Of a DNA stretch of 64,000 bases, positions 48,556 through 58,800 are shown one piece after another (position 1 is the stretch's first letter; each line of letters starts with the position of its first letter). This DNA comes from Arachnopeziza araneosa (Eukaryota > Ascomycota > Leotiomycetes > Helotiales > Arachnopezizaceae). Under the pieces are notes generated by a model, which worked only from the letters and a program-made list of their open reading frames with translations, was not told the DNA's origin and ran no database searches. The stretch spans positions 1 through 64,000 of the forward strand of contig QYAI01000193.1 in the NCBI GenBank assembly GCA_003988855.1. Reading direction: 5' to 3'. The position numbers and the translations under genes were made by a program.

Positions 48556-49347
48556 ATGAAGCCGGTTTCCTTGGAAAATGTATCTTCTATGATAGAGAAC
48601 AAGTCATTGATGCTGCTTAGTCCTAATTTGTTAGGCATCCGCTATATTATGCAAATTCTCGCCTCTAGGAGCAAAATTATCACGACGAGAGGCACCATAA
48701 CCCTTCCTACTGAGATTTGGGACAGAATTTCATTCTTCGTCTTAGATGATACCCCTGAATCGTTTAGTTTTGTCCAAGCAGTTAGCTTGCAAGGCTCGCC
48801 GAATTCAAAGATCTTACGCTGTCGGAAAATACATCTGTTGCAATTTTCATTCTGCGGAGAAACCTTCGCATCCAGCAACGAAGTATTTGAATTTGAAAGA
48901 TTCTTGAAGAATCCGAATGATGAAAGTACCCCCCGCCCCCCTATAGTATCGGCTATTAAGGAATGCAATCACCAGCATCACGAAAACACATTTGATATTC
49001 CTATCACTGCTACAGATCATAGTCTTCCATTCGCTATAGCTTGTCTCTTTTCCGGCCTTACCGTTCCGGATATCATTGCATACAGAGAAGGCGGCACTTG
49101 CTGGCTCTGCGGGAGTAGCCGCTTGGTCTGCCCAGGCTGTGGTTCTGCTGCTATGGATAATTTCGGTGTGTTTATGCGTTGTGGGGTAGATCTTGTATGC
49201 CCACTTTGCATTAGCGTTGGGTTTTCCCGTATGCATAAGGGTCTCATCCGTACTTATGAGAACGAGGATCCACCGGAGGGGGAGGAGGATAAACTAAAAA
49301 AATTATTTCAGAAACGATTGAATAAGCTCGGATATACTTATAAGTAG
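48556..49347 (+). CDS. F-box-like protein with Cys-rich C-terminus
   Basis: A single exon of 263 codons from ATG 48556 (the frame is open back to 48400 without an ATG that I prefer). About residue 45, TLPTEIWDRISFFV is the start of an F-box-like helix pair as found in many fungal F-box proteins. The C-terminal third has C-W-L-C, C-P-G-C and C-P-L-C pairs, which should bind zinc, and ends in a charged helix. F-box proteins normally link substrates to SCF ubiquitin ligases; the Cys domain would be the substrate- or nucleic-acid-binding part (inference). A second, truncated F-box start lies 390 bp downstream. Confidence 0.6.
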   Translation: MKPVSLENVSSMIENKSLMLLSPNLLGIRYIMQILASRSKIITTRGTITLPTEIWDRISFFVLDDTPESFSFVQAVSLQGSPNSKILRCRKIHLLQFSFCGETFASSNEVFEFERFLKNPNDESTPRPPIVSAIKECNHQHHENTFDIPITATDHSLPFAIACLFSGLTVPDIIAYREGGTCWLCGSSRLVCPGCGSAAMDNFGVFMRCGVDLVCPLCISVGFSRMHKGLIRTYENEDPPEGEEDKLKKLFQKRLNKLGYTYK

Positions 49348-49733
49348 GATATGTTTGCTTTGAAAGTCCGAGGAACCTGTGGCTTGATTGGAGGAAGGCT
49401 CTGCGGAGCAGGAATTCATTACTTGCCTATAATTTCTGCTTTATGGACTACAATGGGTACTTACTCGTTTTCTTATACTGTGCTTTGAGTTTGGAAGTGA
49501 GGAGGGGTGGGTTTACTGGCGGCTTCACTTAAGAATTACTAAGTCTTTCCTCATCAATGACTTTCTCTCGACGTCTTGCTATCCTATCCCTTCATCAACT
49601 CCATATTTCCTATAGTACAGCATGTATGAATTCTGATATCATGGCCTACACATACTGGAATCTTGCCATACCTTTATCAAACTATTCTTTGTCAACCCTG
49701 ATCTGGCTTTAAGTGGCTATCTGCAGCACTGCG

Positions 49734-49817
49734 ATGTCAATAAAAATTTTCACCTTCCCTAGCGAAATCCAGAACAGGATAATTGGGAGGTGCGCCTCTA
49801 GCTGGCGGCAGTTGTAG
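49734..49817 (+). pseudogene. Truncated F-box gene start
   Basis: ATG followed by FTFPSEIQNRII, an F-box-like opening, then a TAG after 27 codons. Downstream sequence changes character (CTCACC-rich), so the gene appears to have been cut by an insertion or deletion near 49800. Confidence 0.45.
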
Positions 49818-50542
49818 GCGAGGAGCCGAAACAGGCCACCTTCGACATCTACTATCGCTCGCATCTTCGACTCACCCTTACTTACCATAACTCACCCAAA
49901 ACTGCCGGTAAAGCAGCTCTGCTCACCTTTCCAAACAGAAACGAAATTTATTCATGTCAGGATTAGCGTGTGATGTTGGGTTGTTGTTTGACCAGAATAA
50001 TCACCTCGTTCTGCCTGCTCGCCTCACGTCTCGCTCACTCCTCCTCACCACTCCTCACCATCGACTCACCCCAGCAGCTCAAAACTCCAAGTAACTCTCT
50101 ATGTGCCCTTGCAATAAATCCTATCCTATCAGTACGTTGAGAATGCCAACTCGAGCTGTCACAGTCCCGGCTGTGACAGTAAGTGTTGCACGAATAAACC
50201 AAGAAATAGTGTGACTTGTCCAGCGAATAGTAATAATTAAAAGGAGAAGTAACTTCTTATTGTTAGTTTTATTAAACCAAGCTTGACCGAAATTAAATGA
50301 CTTAAGGGTCTCGTAGATTTAATGCGGATTTGAAGCTTATTTTTGTGGCTTGAATTGTACAACAAATCCGCCATAAATTTCCTGCAGCCCAATGGGAACT
50401 GAATATGCATACATTGATCACATGTGACACCTGCCTGATTCTGCTGAGCATTCACAAATGCTTTCAGGTTGCCTTTTCTGAAGTTTCGTGTCTACTCTGC
50501 CGACTCTACTGCCTATTCTCAAGGCTTGAACACCATAACGCG
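49818..50542. other. CTCACC-rich non-coding DNA with a hairpin
   Basis: No gene. Repeated CTCCTCACC and CTCGCTCACT words recur in looser form at 51780-51870. An inverted repeat CTGTCACAG/CTGTGACAG with a 6-nt loop lies at 50157-50180. Confidence 0.45.
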
Positions 50543-51504
50543 ATGGCAGCACGGACTCAAAAGAGATTGCAAGACCTCAGTGCGATGATTTCTGAAATAT
50601 GCGCCATTTCTGGTGCTCCTGGTATGTCTTATGGTGTCCTTTACAACGGACAACTTTTGCACACAGAGAATTTTGGGTACAGCGATGTTGAAGCTAGAAC
50701 GCCGACCACCGCCGACACGCAATATTACATCGGGTTCTTGACCAAAGCGTTTAACGTAGTCGCGATGAGGTTATTGATAGACGAAGGAAAGATATCGTGG
50801 GATATGCCAATTCGGGATGCTTTGGGAGGTGGGTTTCATTTCTCAGAGGCTGCGTTCACACAGAAAATGACAGTCGTGGGTGTCATGAGCCACCAAATGG
50901 GTCTACAGAGGTCGAACCAGCTCTGGTACGGCAATGACAACACGTTGTTACTCAACAAAGGCACCGCAATTCCTCACATACAGTATCTCAAAGTTGTTCA
51001 CCCATTCAAAAGCACTCTCCACTACAGCAACTGGGGATACGCCTTGGGTGGAGCGATCATCGAAAAGGTGTCAGGTCAAAGCTGAGCAGATTTGTAGAAG
51101 AAAATCTACTTTCTCCTCTGCGAATGAACAATTCGAGCTCAGAGAGCCCTGCTCAAGAGCATAATCTAGCCAAACCGTACACTATTCTCGATGACAAGAG
51201 CTATAGGTTACTGTCACCCGTTCGAGTGCAAGAAGGCACCATCGTGAATGCATTGCAAGGTTTACGAAGCACAGCCAATGACATGCTCAAGTGGTACCGG
51301 GCTCTTGTCGACGCCTACAACACGGAGCAAGGTGCTGGCCAAGGCAAACTACAAGGGATGCCGCTGAAGCAGGTGGGAAAACAAATGGCCATGGGTATAC
51401 ATCATTGTGTCAGTAAAAGTACTTTGCCATGCATTAAGTGTATAGCTCAAGCGGTAGTACATTTTTTATATTCAACGTCTCTTCCACCCATTTCTCGACC
51501 TTGA
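50543..51504 (+). pseudogene. Beta-lactamase-related serine hydrolase, dead copy
   Basis: ATG 50543 opens a class C beta-lactamase-like (S12) fold: PGMSYGVLYNGQ near the N-terminus, then YYIGFLTKAF where the family has the catalytic S-x-x-K. The Ser is replaced by Phe (GFLTK instead of GSLTK). The Y-x-N motif (HYSNWGYALGG) is kept. Near 51083 one base is missing: the frame ends at TGA just after VSGQS, while the expected continuation SRFVEENLLSPLRM is in another frame and runs on to 51504. The family's C-terminal domain is lost, and the end is unrelated. Fungal relatives hydrolyse small esters and amides and often sit in metabolite clusters. This copy should be inactive. Confidence 0.75.
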
Positions 51505-51988
51505 TTTTACTCATGATTCACTAGATTTCTCAAATACCAATGCCCTGACTTCAATACTCTCTCTGAGACACTTTAAATTGGGTGAGTCCTGGGGATGGAC
51601 TGCAGCATGGGCGGCGTCTAAAAGCACATCAGCTTCTCCTAGATCCTTCCACGCAGGGAAATTCTTACATTGTGCAACACCGTCTTTTGAATCAAAGTTC
51701 TTGAACAGCAGTAGATCGTCAGGCATCTGCTGGCTCATATAGCACCACTTTACCTTACCTCCCTCTGCTTACCCGCCAAGCTACAATGCACGTGACACGT
51801 CGCCGCTCTGCTCACCCTCGCTTCACCTCCCTCACTCATCCTCACCGGCCTCTATCGTGCGCTCTCTACAGCCTTACCTCTATTTACCCGTCTTGCCTAA
51901 GTGTACTCATCCTCGGTCGCGCCACTATCGAGAGCTTTAACTCCTAGCGAGAAGGATTGAGGGGAGCCAGAACGGGCTCTAGGGGGGC

Positions 51989-52139
51989 TGTCACGAGACA
52001 GAGCACATCACGAGACAGAGCTAGGGTTCGGGCAGGACTGCGAGCTAGTTAGTCAGCAAGACCCGGTGTCCTTTAAGGAACCGGCACAGTAGTTAGCAAT
52101 GAATCAGCTTTTTTCCTGAATTTATCTTGTCTCCTAACA
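51989..52139 (+). repeat. Probable LTR of a Ty3/gypsy-like retroelement
   Basis: Begins TGTCACGAGACAGAGC and ends CTCCTAACA (TG..CA rule), followed directly by TTGGTAGCACGACC, which looks like a tRNA primer-binding site. CACGAGACAGAGC occurs twice within the first 35 nt. No second LTR was found in the window. Confidence 0.55.
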
Positions 52140-52648
52140 ATTGGTAGCACGACCGAGTTCAAGGTCTGGCTATTACTCGAGACAGACTTTCGCCGACTCG
52201 TCCAGGGCCTAGTCGGAAGAATGAATCGAGTACCTATCCAATTACACCTTAAACTCTGACCTACCGACATCACCACACTTCTCCGAAAACATTAAACAAA
52301 ACAGCTAAATCTCGAGACCTGAACCAATCGGCAAAACAAGACGGGAACAGACCTTATTCCTTCAACGCTCCCATGCCAGCGAAGAGAAGGAAGGGAAAGG
52401 GCAAAGCTACCGCAAACCCAGAACCAGAGGAACCGAACCAGGACGAGACGGATACTATAAATCTCAGAAACCGAAGCGTGTCTCGGGAAAGAGGGATAAG
52501 CAGAAATCGTCGGAACACCTTACTGCCAGACGAGCTACGAACCATACAGGCTCGAGCCTTCCCAAACCCACAAGCATCTACACAAGACTCAGGAAACACA
52601 CGACGAGCGTCCACTACAAGAGGAACAATCCGCCAACACGCTACGTAG
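52140..52648 (+). mobile_element. Truncated LTR retroelement: leader and gag start
   Basis: After the putative primer-binding site comes a leader and then an ATG at 52373 with 91 codons. The product is highly charged (KRRKGKGKATANPEPEEPN), as at the beginning of many fungal gag proteins. The frame stops at 52648 and no capsid, protease or polymerase sequence follows, so the element is cut off. Confidence 0.5.
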
Positions 52649-53063
52649 ACCTTAATTGTCGTATTTGTGTCCACTTAGCATTTTCAACTTGATAGCCGTG
52701 CGCCGCCTTCTTGCCTAGCAGCTATCTTTGAATTCAATGAGTTCTTAAATAGTCGATTACGGCTCTCACTTCGGTGACATAGATTAGGATTAAATGTTTT
52801 TCAGTTTCGTAACATCTGAATGAATTCGAGGTTCGCATTTCTTTCTTGACTAGCCCTGTGGACGAAAATGAGGAGATTCTCTTAGTACAAAGCTCCCCCT
52901 GACGAATATTTATCATATTATAGCCATGTTGGAAAATCCATATAAATTCTTCTTTCATCCGCTATGATACATGCTCGAAACTGTTCAGCTAGCCAGCCAT
53001 CCTCAAGAAAGTATTCGAGAATCAATAGCCAAGAACGATATTCAAAACAAGTGCCTATCCAAA

Positions 53064-54471
53064 TTAAAATTTCCTTCTGCCTCGAAGTTCGCGAGGAATG
53101 ACCCATGGACATGTTCCGAAATTCTCAATCTGTGGTAAACAACCCCAGAATTCATCAATATCGTCCGCTAGCTTAGAGTTGAGTGCAAAGGATTTACAAG
53201 ATTTCAAGCAAATTTTACACACGAGGTTCTGGCTCATATCTGCTGAATTGGGACACTCTGAGCAGATATATTCCTATTTGAGTCAATGCATAGATCTTAG
53301 AAAATGATGAGATGCTTACGTGGAGATGCTCATACCCCTTGAGCTTAAGGGGTCGAGTACTTCGTTCCGAGAGATCTTTCAAAACAGATACCAAGCAATC
53401 TGGGCACAACTCGAAGTCTTTGCTGTGAGAATCGCTGCTCCACATAAAGAATAATGCGCAATTGCATAGCCGGAGAGTTCGTGAGTAAGGAGGATGATCG
53501 TAGTTACCTAACAAGTCCTGCGTGCAAACCGCTGCAATTCGTCTTGCCGCCAAAGTTTTCGATCTTGGAATAGCGGCGCCAGGACCATCAACCATTCTGC
53601 ATTGATAAAGTAGTTCAAAATGGGTTCGCCGCAATCCTGTACGCGATTATTATTTTTGCTTAAGAATTTGACAGCGGAAAGCTTTTAACACTAAGAAATG
53701 TTTCGATAGTGAAAGGGATTTCGATAGTAGAAGGGGAAAATCAGGGTTTCGAGAGGTACTCGTGATAGCAGAATAAAGCTTGACAGCAAAAGAAACCCGG
53801 GAGATCAAACTATCTACTAAGTCTTATGTAGTGAACAAGACGTACCTCACAAATCTGCTCCTCACATCTCACGCACCGGTGACCATTCTGTGCGCTCTTG
53901 TGCGTCATCCCGGTCACCTTGCAAGTCGATAGATACATGTCAAAGAACGTCTTCCGAGGACAGAGGTGGAGGATACCAACCTCGAGAAGGATGGTTTTGA
54001 AGTCATCCGGGAAGGTGTGGGAGGAAATATAACTAGTGAATCATTTAGTGCCGGATACAATATGTACTTAAGAGCAGGTAACGAATGAGGGTCTGCAGAA
54101 ACTTAGACGAATACTTACGTTAGGACCTGAGACAAATCCATCAGAGTATAACCGTCACCTAGCTCTGACCTGCTTGTCATCGTGGATACGGCGGAGGAAA
54201 GAGAACTGAAAACTGATCCAGGGGCAACTGAGCCATCCATCGAGCCCTCATTATCTTCAACTTCGGTGCAATTTTTTTCTTTTTTATCATGAACTTTCGC
54301 AAGTACACCTGGAAGGCGGATGGAATCTTCTAGTTCCAGACCATAAAGCTCTGACAGATCATGAGGTATATGGTCATCGAACTGCTGCTCAATATGGCTC
54401 GTAATGCTTTGCTTAATTTCATTCTCGATTCTGAGGAGCTCGGTGACGACACGCTCTACGTTAAATGACAT
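53064..54471 (-). CDS. Cys-rich zinc-binding-like family, copy C (possible frameshift)
   Basis: Exons 54471-54119, 54032-53846, 53636-53320 and 53273-53064, with the same four-exon plan as the intact member at 44118-45412. N-terminus polar and acidic. Cys pairs: C-V-R-C-x4-C at the exon 2 end, D-C-G at the exon 3 start, C-N-C and C-P-D-C within exon 3, and in the last exon C-S-E-C, C-K-I-C-x3-C-K, then DEFWGCLPQIENFG and TCPWV. Exon 3 is 317 nt, so one base is missing if the best-aligned frame (LAARRIAAVCTQDLL) is used throughout. The likely spot is the C-homopolymer at 53622-53624. A downstream, weaker donor for intron 2 could also restore phase. The gene is therefore either freshly broken or just mis-spliced on paper. 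Confidence 0.65.
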
Positions 54472-54759
54472 GGTGGTTATTGTTCTGTTGTTTGGAGAAA
54501 GATGTCGAAGAAGTCGTTGGTTGAGAGGAAGGGTTGGTAGTCGAGGGGTCGTGAGGAAGAGTTGTTATTCAAGAAGAAGGTGTGCAGCTGGAAAAAGAGA
54601 GCTCGCAACTTAAAAGATAAGCTTGCTGTCAAATTTCTCATCACTTGTGTAATTTTACAAAAGTAACTCAATAGGAACGTGAATATTAATGTCTATAAGT
54701 GTGACGAGATGGACAAGATTATTATGAGGCAAGCACTATAACACGATCATGAACGGTGA

Positions 54760-54880
54760 CAATGCAATTTGAACAGTCCTCAAATTCAGAGGATGTGAAG
54801 TGGTTATCACCCATAATTAAGGTGGTACAGTTGCAAATTCAAGTAGTGCGATCATAAGGAGGATGATCGTCATCATAAAT
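54760..54880 (-). pseudogene. Cys-rich family remnant E
   Basis: A minus-strand scrap reading YDDDHPPYDRTT, a stop, ICNCTTLIMGDNHF and FEDCSNCIVTV. It matches the middle of exon 3 of copies C and D (YDHPP, CNC, FELCPDC). It lies between those two copies, so the family has duplicated in tandem. Confidence 0.65.
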
Positions 54881-54947
54881 GGCGTAAGTGCAGAGTGAAG
54901 AGATTCTTCGGGGCAGCTCGAAAGAATCCTTCTCCTCAAAGTGTCGA

Positions 54948-55510
54948 TTATCGATTCACAACCCACGGACAGGCTCCAAAGTTCTCGGTTGGTGGCATCC
55001 AGCCCCAGAACTCATCTACACTATCAATCTGCTCAAGATTATGACCGAAAGACTTGCAAGTTTTATTACAAATCTTGCAGACCAGATTTTGGGTAAGATC
55101 CGCCGGCTTGGGACACTCAGAGCATAAATATTGCTTTTAAATTAGCGGTTTATTAGAGTGAAAAAGTCAAGGTACTTACGTCGAAGTGCTCGCAACCCTA
55201 AGGTTTACAAGCCCAGGTGTTGGGTACAAAAAGCTCTTCCAAGACCGACACCATACAATCTGGACATAACTCAAAATCTTGACGAGAGAAGTGATCACCG
55301 CCAATTATGAATGACGTGCAGTTGCAGATTTGCCTGGTTTGTGGACAAGGTGGGTGGTCGTAATCCCTGAGAAGGTCTTGTGTACAGACAGCAGTAATTC
55401 TTCTTGCTGCTAAACTATCGGCTCTTCGGAAAGGATTGGCGGAATTTTCAGTATTCGTACAATAGCCTAGAATACCTCCATTTCAATAAAGTTCTACTGT
55501 AATCCCTCTT
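54948..55510 (-). pseudogene. Cys-rich family, copy D (3' part, nonsense codons)
   Basis: The last two exons of the family: roughly 55510-55180 and 55133-54948. Blocks SLAARRITAVCTQDLLRDYD, ICNCTSF and FELCPDCMVSVLEEL, then C-S-E-C, C-K-I-C-x3-C-K, DEFWGWMPPTENFGACPWV. It is closest to copy C. A TAG (55198-55200) lies six codons before the intron donor, and a TGA lies near 55485. No 5' exons are found upstream. Confidence 0.7.
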
Positions 55511-55764
55511 TTGCAAAGCTATTCTTACGTTCCTCCTTATTACCCTAGGCTTTCAAAAAATCCGCTGCAACCTGCTTACGCCCCACTTTACTATGCAGTC
55601 ATCTTTATGCACAGCCTCAGTTGGTGGTCAGCTTGACTTGGCTAAACATTAATTAAGAGCACGTCAACTCAGCACGACTTGAGTGCGGATTATCGTTCTT
55701 TATGCAACAACTAGCTCTCATCCGAACCTTAGATTCGTGAAGTATACCGGAAAATTGAGAGAGT

Positions 55765-58024
55765 ATGGATGTGAACCGAGCGCTGGAAGATACGGGTCAC
55801 GCCCATGAAAACGATGGAGAGGAGAAAGACGGAATGAAACCAAACGGAACTCGTGGTGCTGTTGCCCAGGTCTGCGCAGAGTGCAATCATGCTTGGAATG
55901 AAAAGATATATAGAGACGTTGGAGCACATCGACTGCCCAAGGCCGCGAATTTTGAGAATGATGATTGCTTATTATGGAGTTTGACACGAGACAAAAATCC
56001 AGTTGAGTTTGATTCTCGAACATTGATCAATCATATGAACGATTTAGATCTCGTGGGAGAGTCCCTAGAGGACAAGAGACTTAACTCAGATCGGGACGTT
56101 TATAGCAAAGGCGAGTTCGATAAGTCTGGAGGAAACAATGCAATATCCATCGAGCGCAATGCCTCGGACTCAGAAGTACCTACTCACATGTTCCACAGCG
56201 ATAAAAAGGATGCTAGTCGTGAGTAAAATCTTCTAAGTCTCATATTACCATGTTAATAGGTCTTTAGCACCTCCGAAAGACATGTATAACTTCGACAGCT
56301 TTCAGTTATACACGTCCGCCGATGAACCCCTAGAAGTCCAGTCTCTTCGGATCAATCCCGAAGCAAAGATCCATATGCCACTCGTTCAATCGTGGCTTCG
56401 AGCATGCCAAGACAGTCATCCGGATTGTAACAAACCAAAGTTTACCAGAGCAGTCAAACTGATGGCCGACTTTCTCTTGATTGATGTAATTGACCAGCGA
56501 ATCGTTTCTGGATCTCTGTCCACGTCTTTTGTTGCGCTGTCGTATGTCTGGGGAGGCGCCGAGCAATTGATGCTCACCAAAGCGCTTTATCCGGAACTAA
56601 CCCAGTACCAGGGACTAGTGAAGTATATAGACAAAATCCCGGCCACTATTAAAGATGCGATGATGGTAGTATCCGGTATCAACGAGAGGTATCTTTGGGT
56701 TGACTCTCTCTGCATTGTCCAAGATGATATGTCAAACAAGCAAAGCTTAATAGGCTGCATGGACGAGATCTACGATGCAGCAATCCTGACCATTGTAGCT
56801 TGTACAGCAACCAGTGCCAACGACTCTTTACCTGGAGTACAACCAGGTACTCGCTTGATCGAAGATCAAGTCACAAGATTGAACGGAATCTTGTTTTCTA
56901 CGGAAACAAACCCGATGCTCGCTTGGATCTTACCTCGTGTCTCGCACAGTACACGAGCGTGGACTTTTCAAGAAGTGATTTTATCCCGCCGCTGTCTCTA
57001 CTTTCTCAATGGCGAGGTTATGTTGCAGTGTCAGAAATCTCTTTTCAAAGAAGGCACCACGAGGGTGTCCGACCACCAGATGATGAACCAGACTGGGAAC
57101 TGGCCGCCGTTGACTAAACTCGTTGGGTCTAAGTTCTCCAGATACAGGGAGATCGTACACTCATACTCTCCGCGGAAGTTGACCTTCCCCCAAGACAGAA
57201 AAGACGCTTTCACTGGAGCAGTTAGAGCTATGGGGTTGGCTTGGGATTGGAAATTTCGCTACTGTATGCCGGTTTCTGAAGACATCGATTGGGCGCTCCT
57301 TTGGACTGGGGAGTATTCTACTAATCTTGATCAAAATCAACAGTGGAAAGAGAAGCAGAGGGAGCTTTCTCGTAGCTCGGGATTTCCAACGTGGAGTTGG
57401 TTGAGCGCCGTTGGACGAGTTTGGTATTTGAATGAGAAAGAAAGTGCTGGATGGTTGGAGCCACTCGTAGACTGGAACAATACTACTATGTGGGACGGAA
57501 TCAAGACGTACAGATTGCTGGACGAGACAAAAGGCGGCGGTATGGAGTCGCTTTGTCAGGGCTACCCACCTGGCACGATGATAATCATAGGCTGGGTAAA
57601 ACACCTTTCTCTTGCTGTGCAATCTGCAAATGAACCTTCTGCTGCAGTAAAGGAAGAGATGGATAAACAATTCAGCTACGGAGCTCCTTGTGCTCCTCTG
57701 ATTGATGGGGCCGGCCACTGGTGTGGCACAATTAGCGGTCTCACTAGAGACCAGCTGCTGCTACTACTCGCTGAAGAAGCAGCGGAGCTCAGCCTCGTAT
57801 TGCTCTCTTCGATACAGAAGACATGGGTTATGGGTGGGTTTAGAAAAAGCTCAGCTCCATATGATGTGGAGAATTTTGAAAAAGGCGAGTTCAAGACTGT
57901 AAATGTCATGTTGGTGAAATGGAATGAGAGGCTAGCCACGAGAGTTGGAGTCGGCGAGATGCATATTGAAGCGTGGAAGAATAAAGACTCTGAGCCGGAG
58001 GGAGATCTTATCAGATTGATTTGA
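55765..58024 (+). CDS. HET-domain (heterokaryon incompatibility) protein
   Basis: Two exons, 55765-56218 and 56268-58024, joined by a 49-nt GT-AG intron (acceptor GTCTTTAG); 736 residues. The N-terminal 150 residues are polar with a C-x2-C (CAECNHAW). The HET domain spans roughly residues 240-385: FVALSYVWGGAEQL, IPATIKDAMMVV, YLWVDSLCIVQDD, MDEIYDAAILTIVA, in the usual order and complete. RAWTFQEVILSRRCLYF and FPTWSWLS, typical of the long-HET (TOL-like) class, follow. No STAND or repeat domain. HET proteins cause growth arrest and death when incompatible strains fuse; which allele or partner this one senses cannot be read from sequence. No lesion is visible, unlike its neighbours. Confidence 0.9.
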
Positions 58025-58460
58025 GCGGCATTAGAATTTCTCCCTTCGTTTAAACAGTTGCGGAGACGTGTAGCAATCCTAAAATCAATAGAGATACGGG
58101 GAATGAGTGGATATGTTAAACTTGCAAGAACTTACCTAAATATCACTGTATAATGCAGCTTATTCCGGCAAGGTTAGGAGAGGTAATCGTGTTACACTAC
58201 GTAATGTAAGAGGGAGTTAGCAGGTAAACAAAAATAAGTAATTCTGCATGGCAATAAGCCTACTCGTACTTTACAATCAGAGAGCAAGACTTCTTTTATA
58301 GAGAGTCTCTGTCGCGTGTATTTCTCTCAGAATCGAATGAAATAAATCTGCACCCTACAACCCCACTACACTATATCATGCTGCTGCGGTGCGGTGGAAA
58401 GGTTGTTCTCAGTGGGTGGCCCAGTTTATCCAACAACTTAAAATACCGTACCGAAAACAA
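58025..58460. other. 3' flank of the HET gene
   Basis: Nothing recognisable; AT-rich. Confidence 0.5.
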
Positions 58461-58800
58461 TTCTCATCCGCAACCAATGACTCTCTAAAGATGTCCTTAA
58501 CCTCGGTCCATGGTTCTCTCAAAGGCGATTTACAATTCTGTCACTGCCCATCTTATTGTCAAGCGCAAATGACTCGTACGTCTTCTGACAACATAAATTC
58601 AACACTTGAGGTATTTGGTCCGGACAGTTCCTTGTACGCAGAGACGATGCAATCTAAGCACAGTTCTGTACCCGCTGGCGATAAATGGCAGCCACTCATG
58701 ATAAACTTTGTGCAATCACAGGAAGAATTTAAGGGGGTCCGTCCCAGACGTATTCCTATTGCAATTGGCGGTATCAGCACTGGAAGGAACATAAACTTAC
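58461..58800 (-). pseudogene. Cys-rich family remnant F
   Basis: A minus frame (58792-58559) with SSCDCTKFIM and GTELCLDCIVSAYKELSG reproduces the C-x-C ... C-x2-C core of exon 3 in the Cys-rich family. Sequence to about 58461 (QNCKSPLREP) might be a degraded last exon. The 5' exons are missing. Confidence 0.5.
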
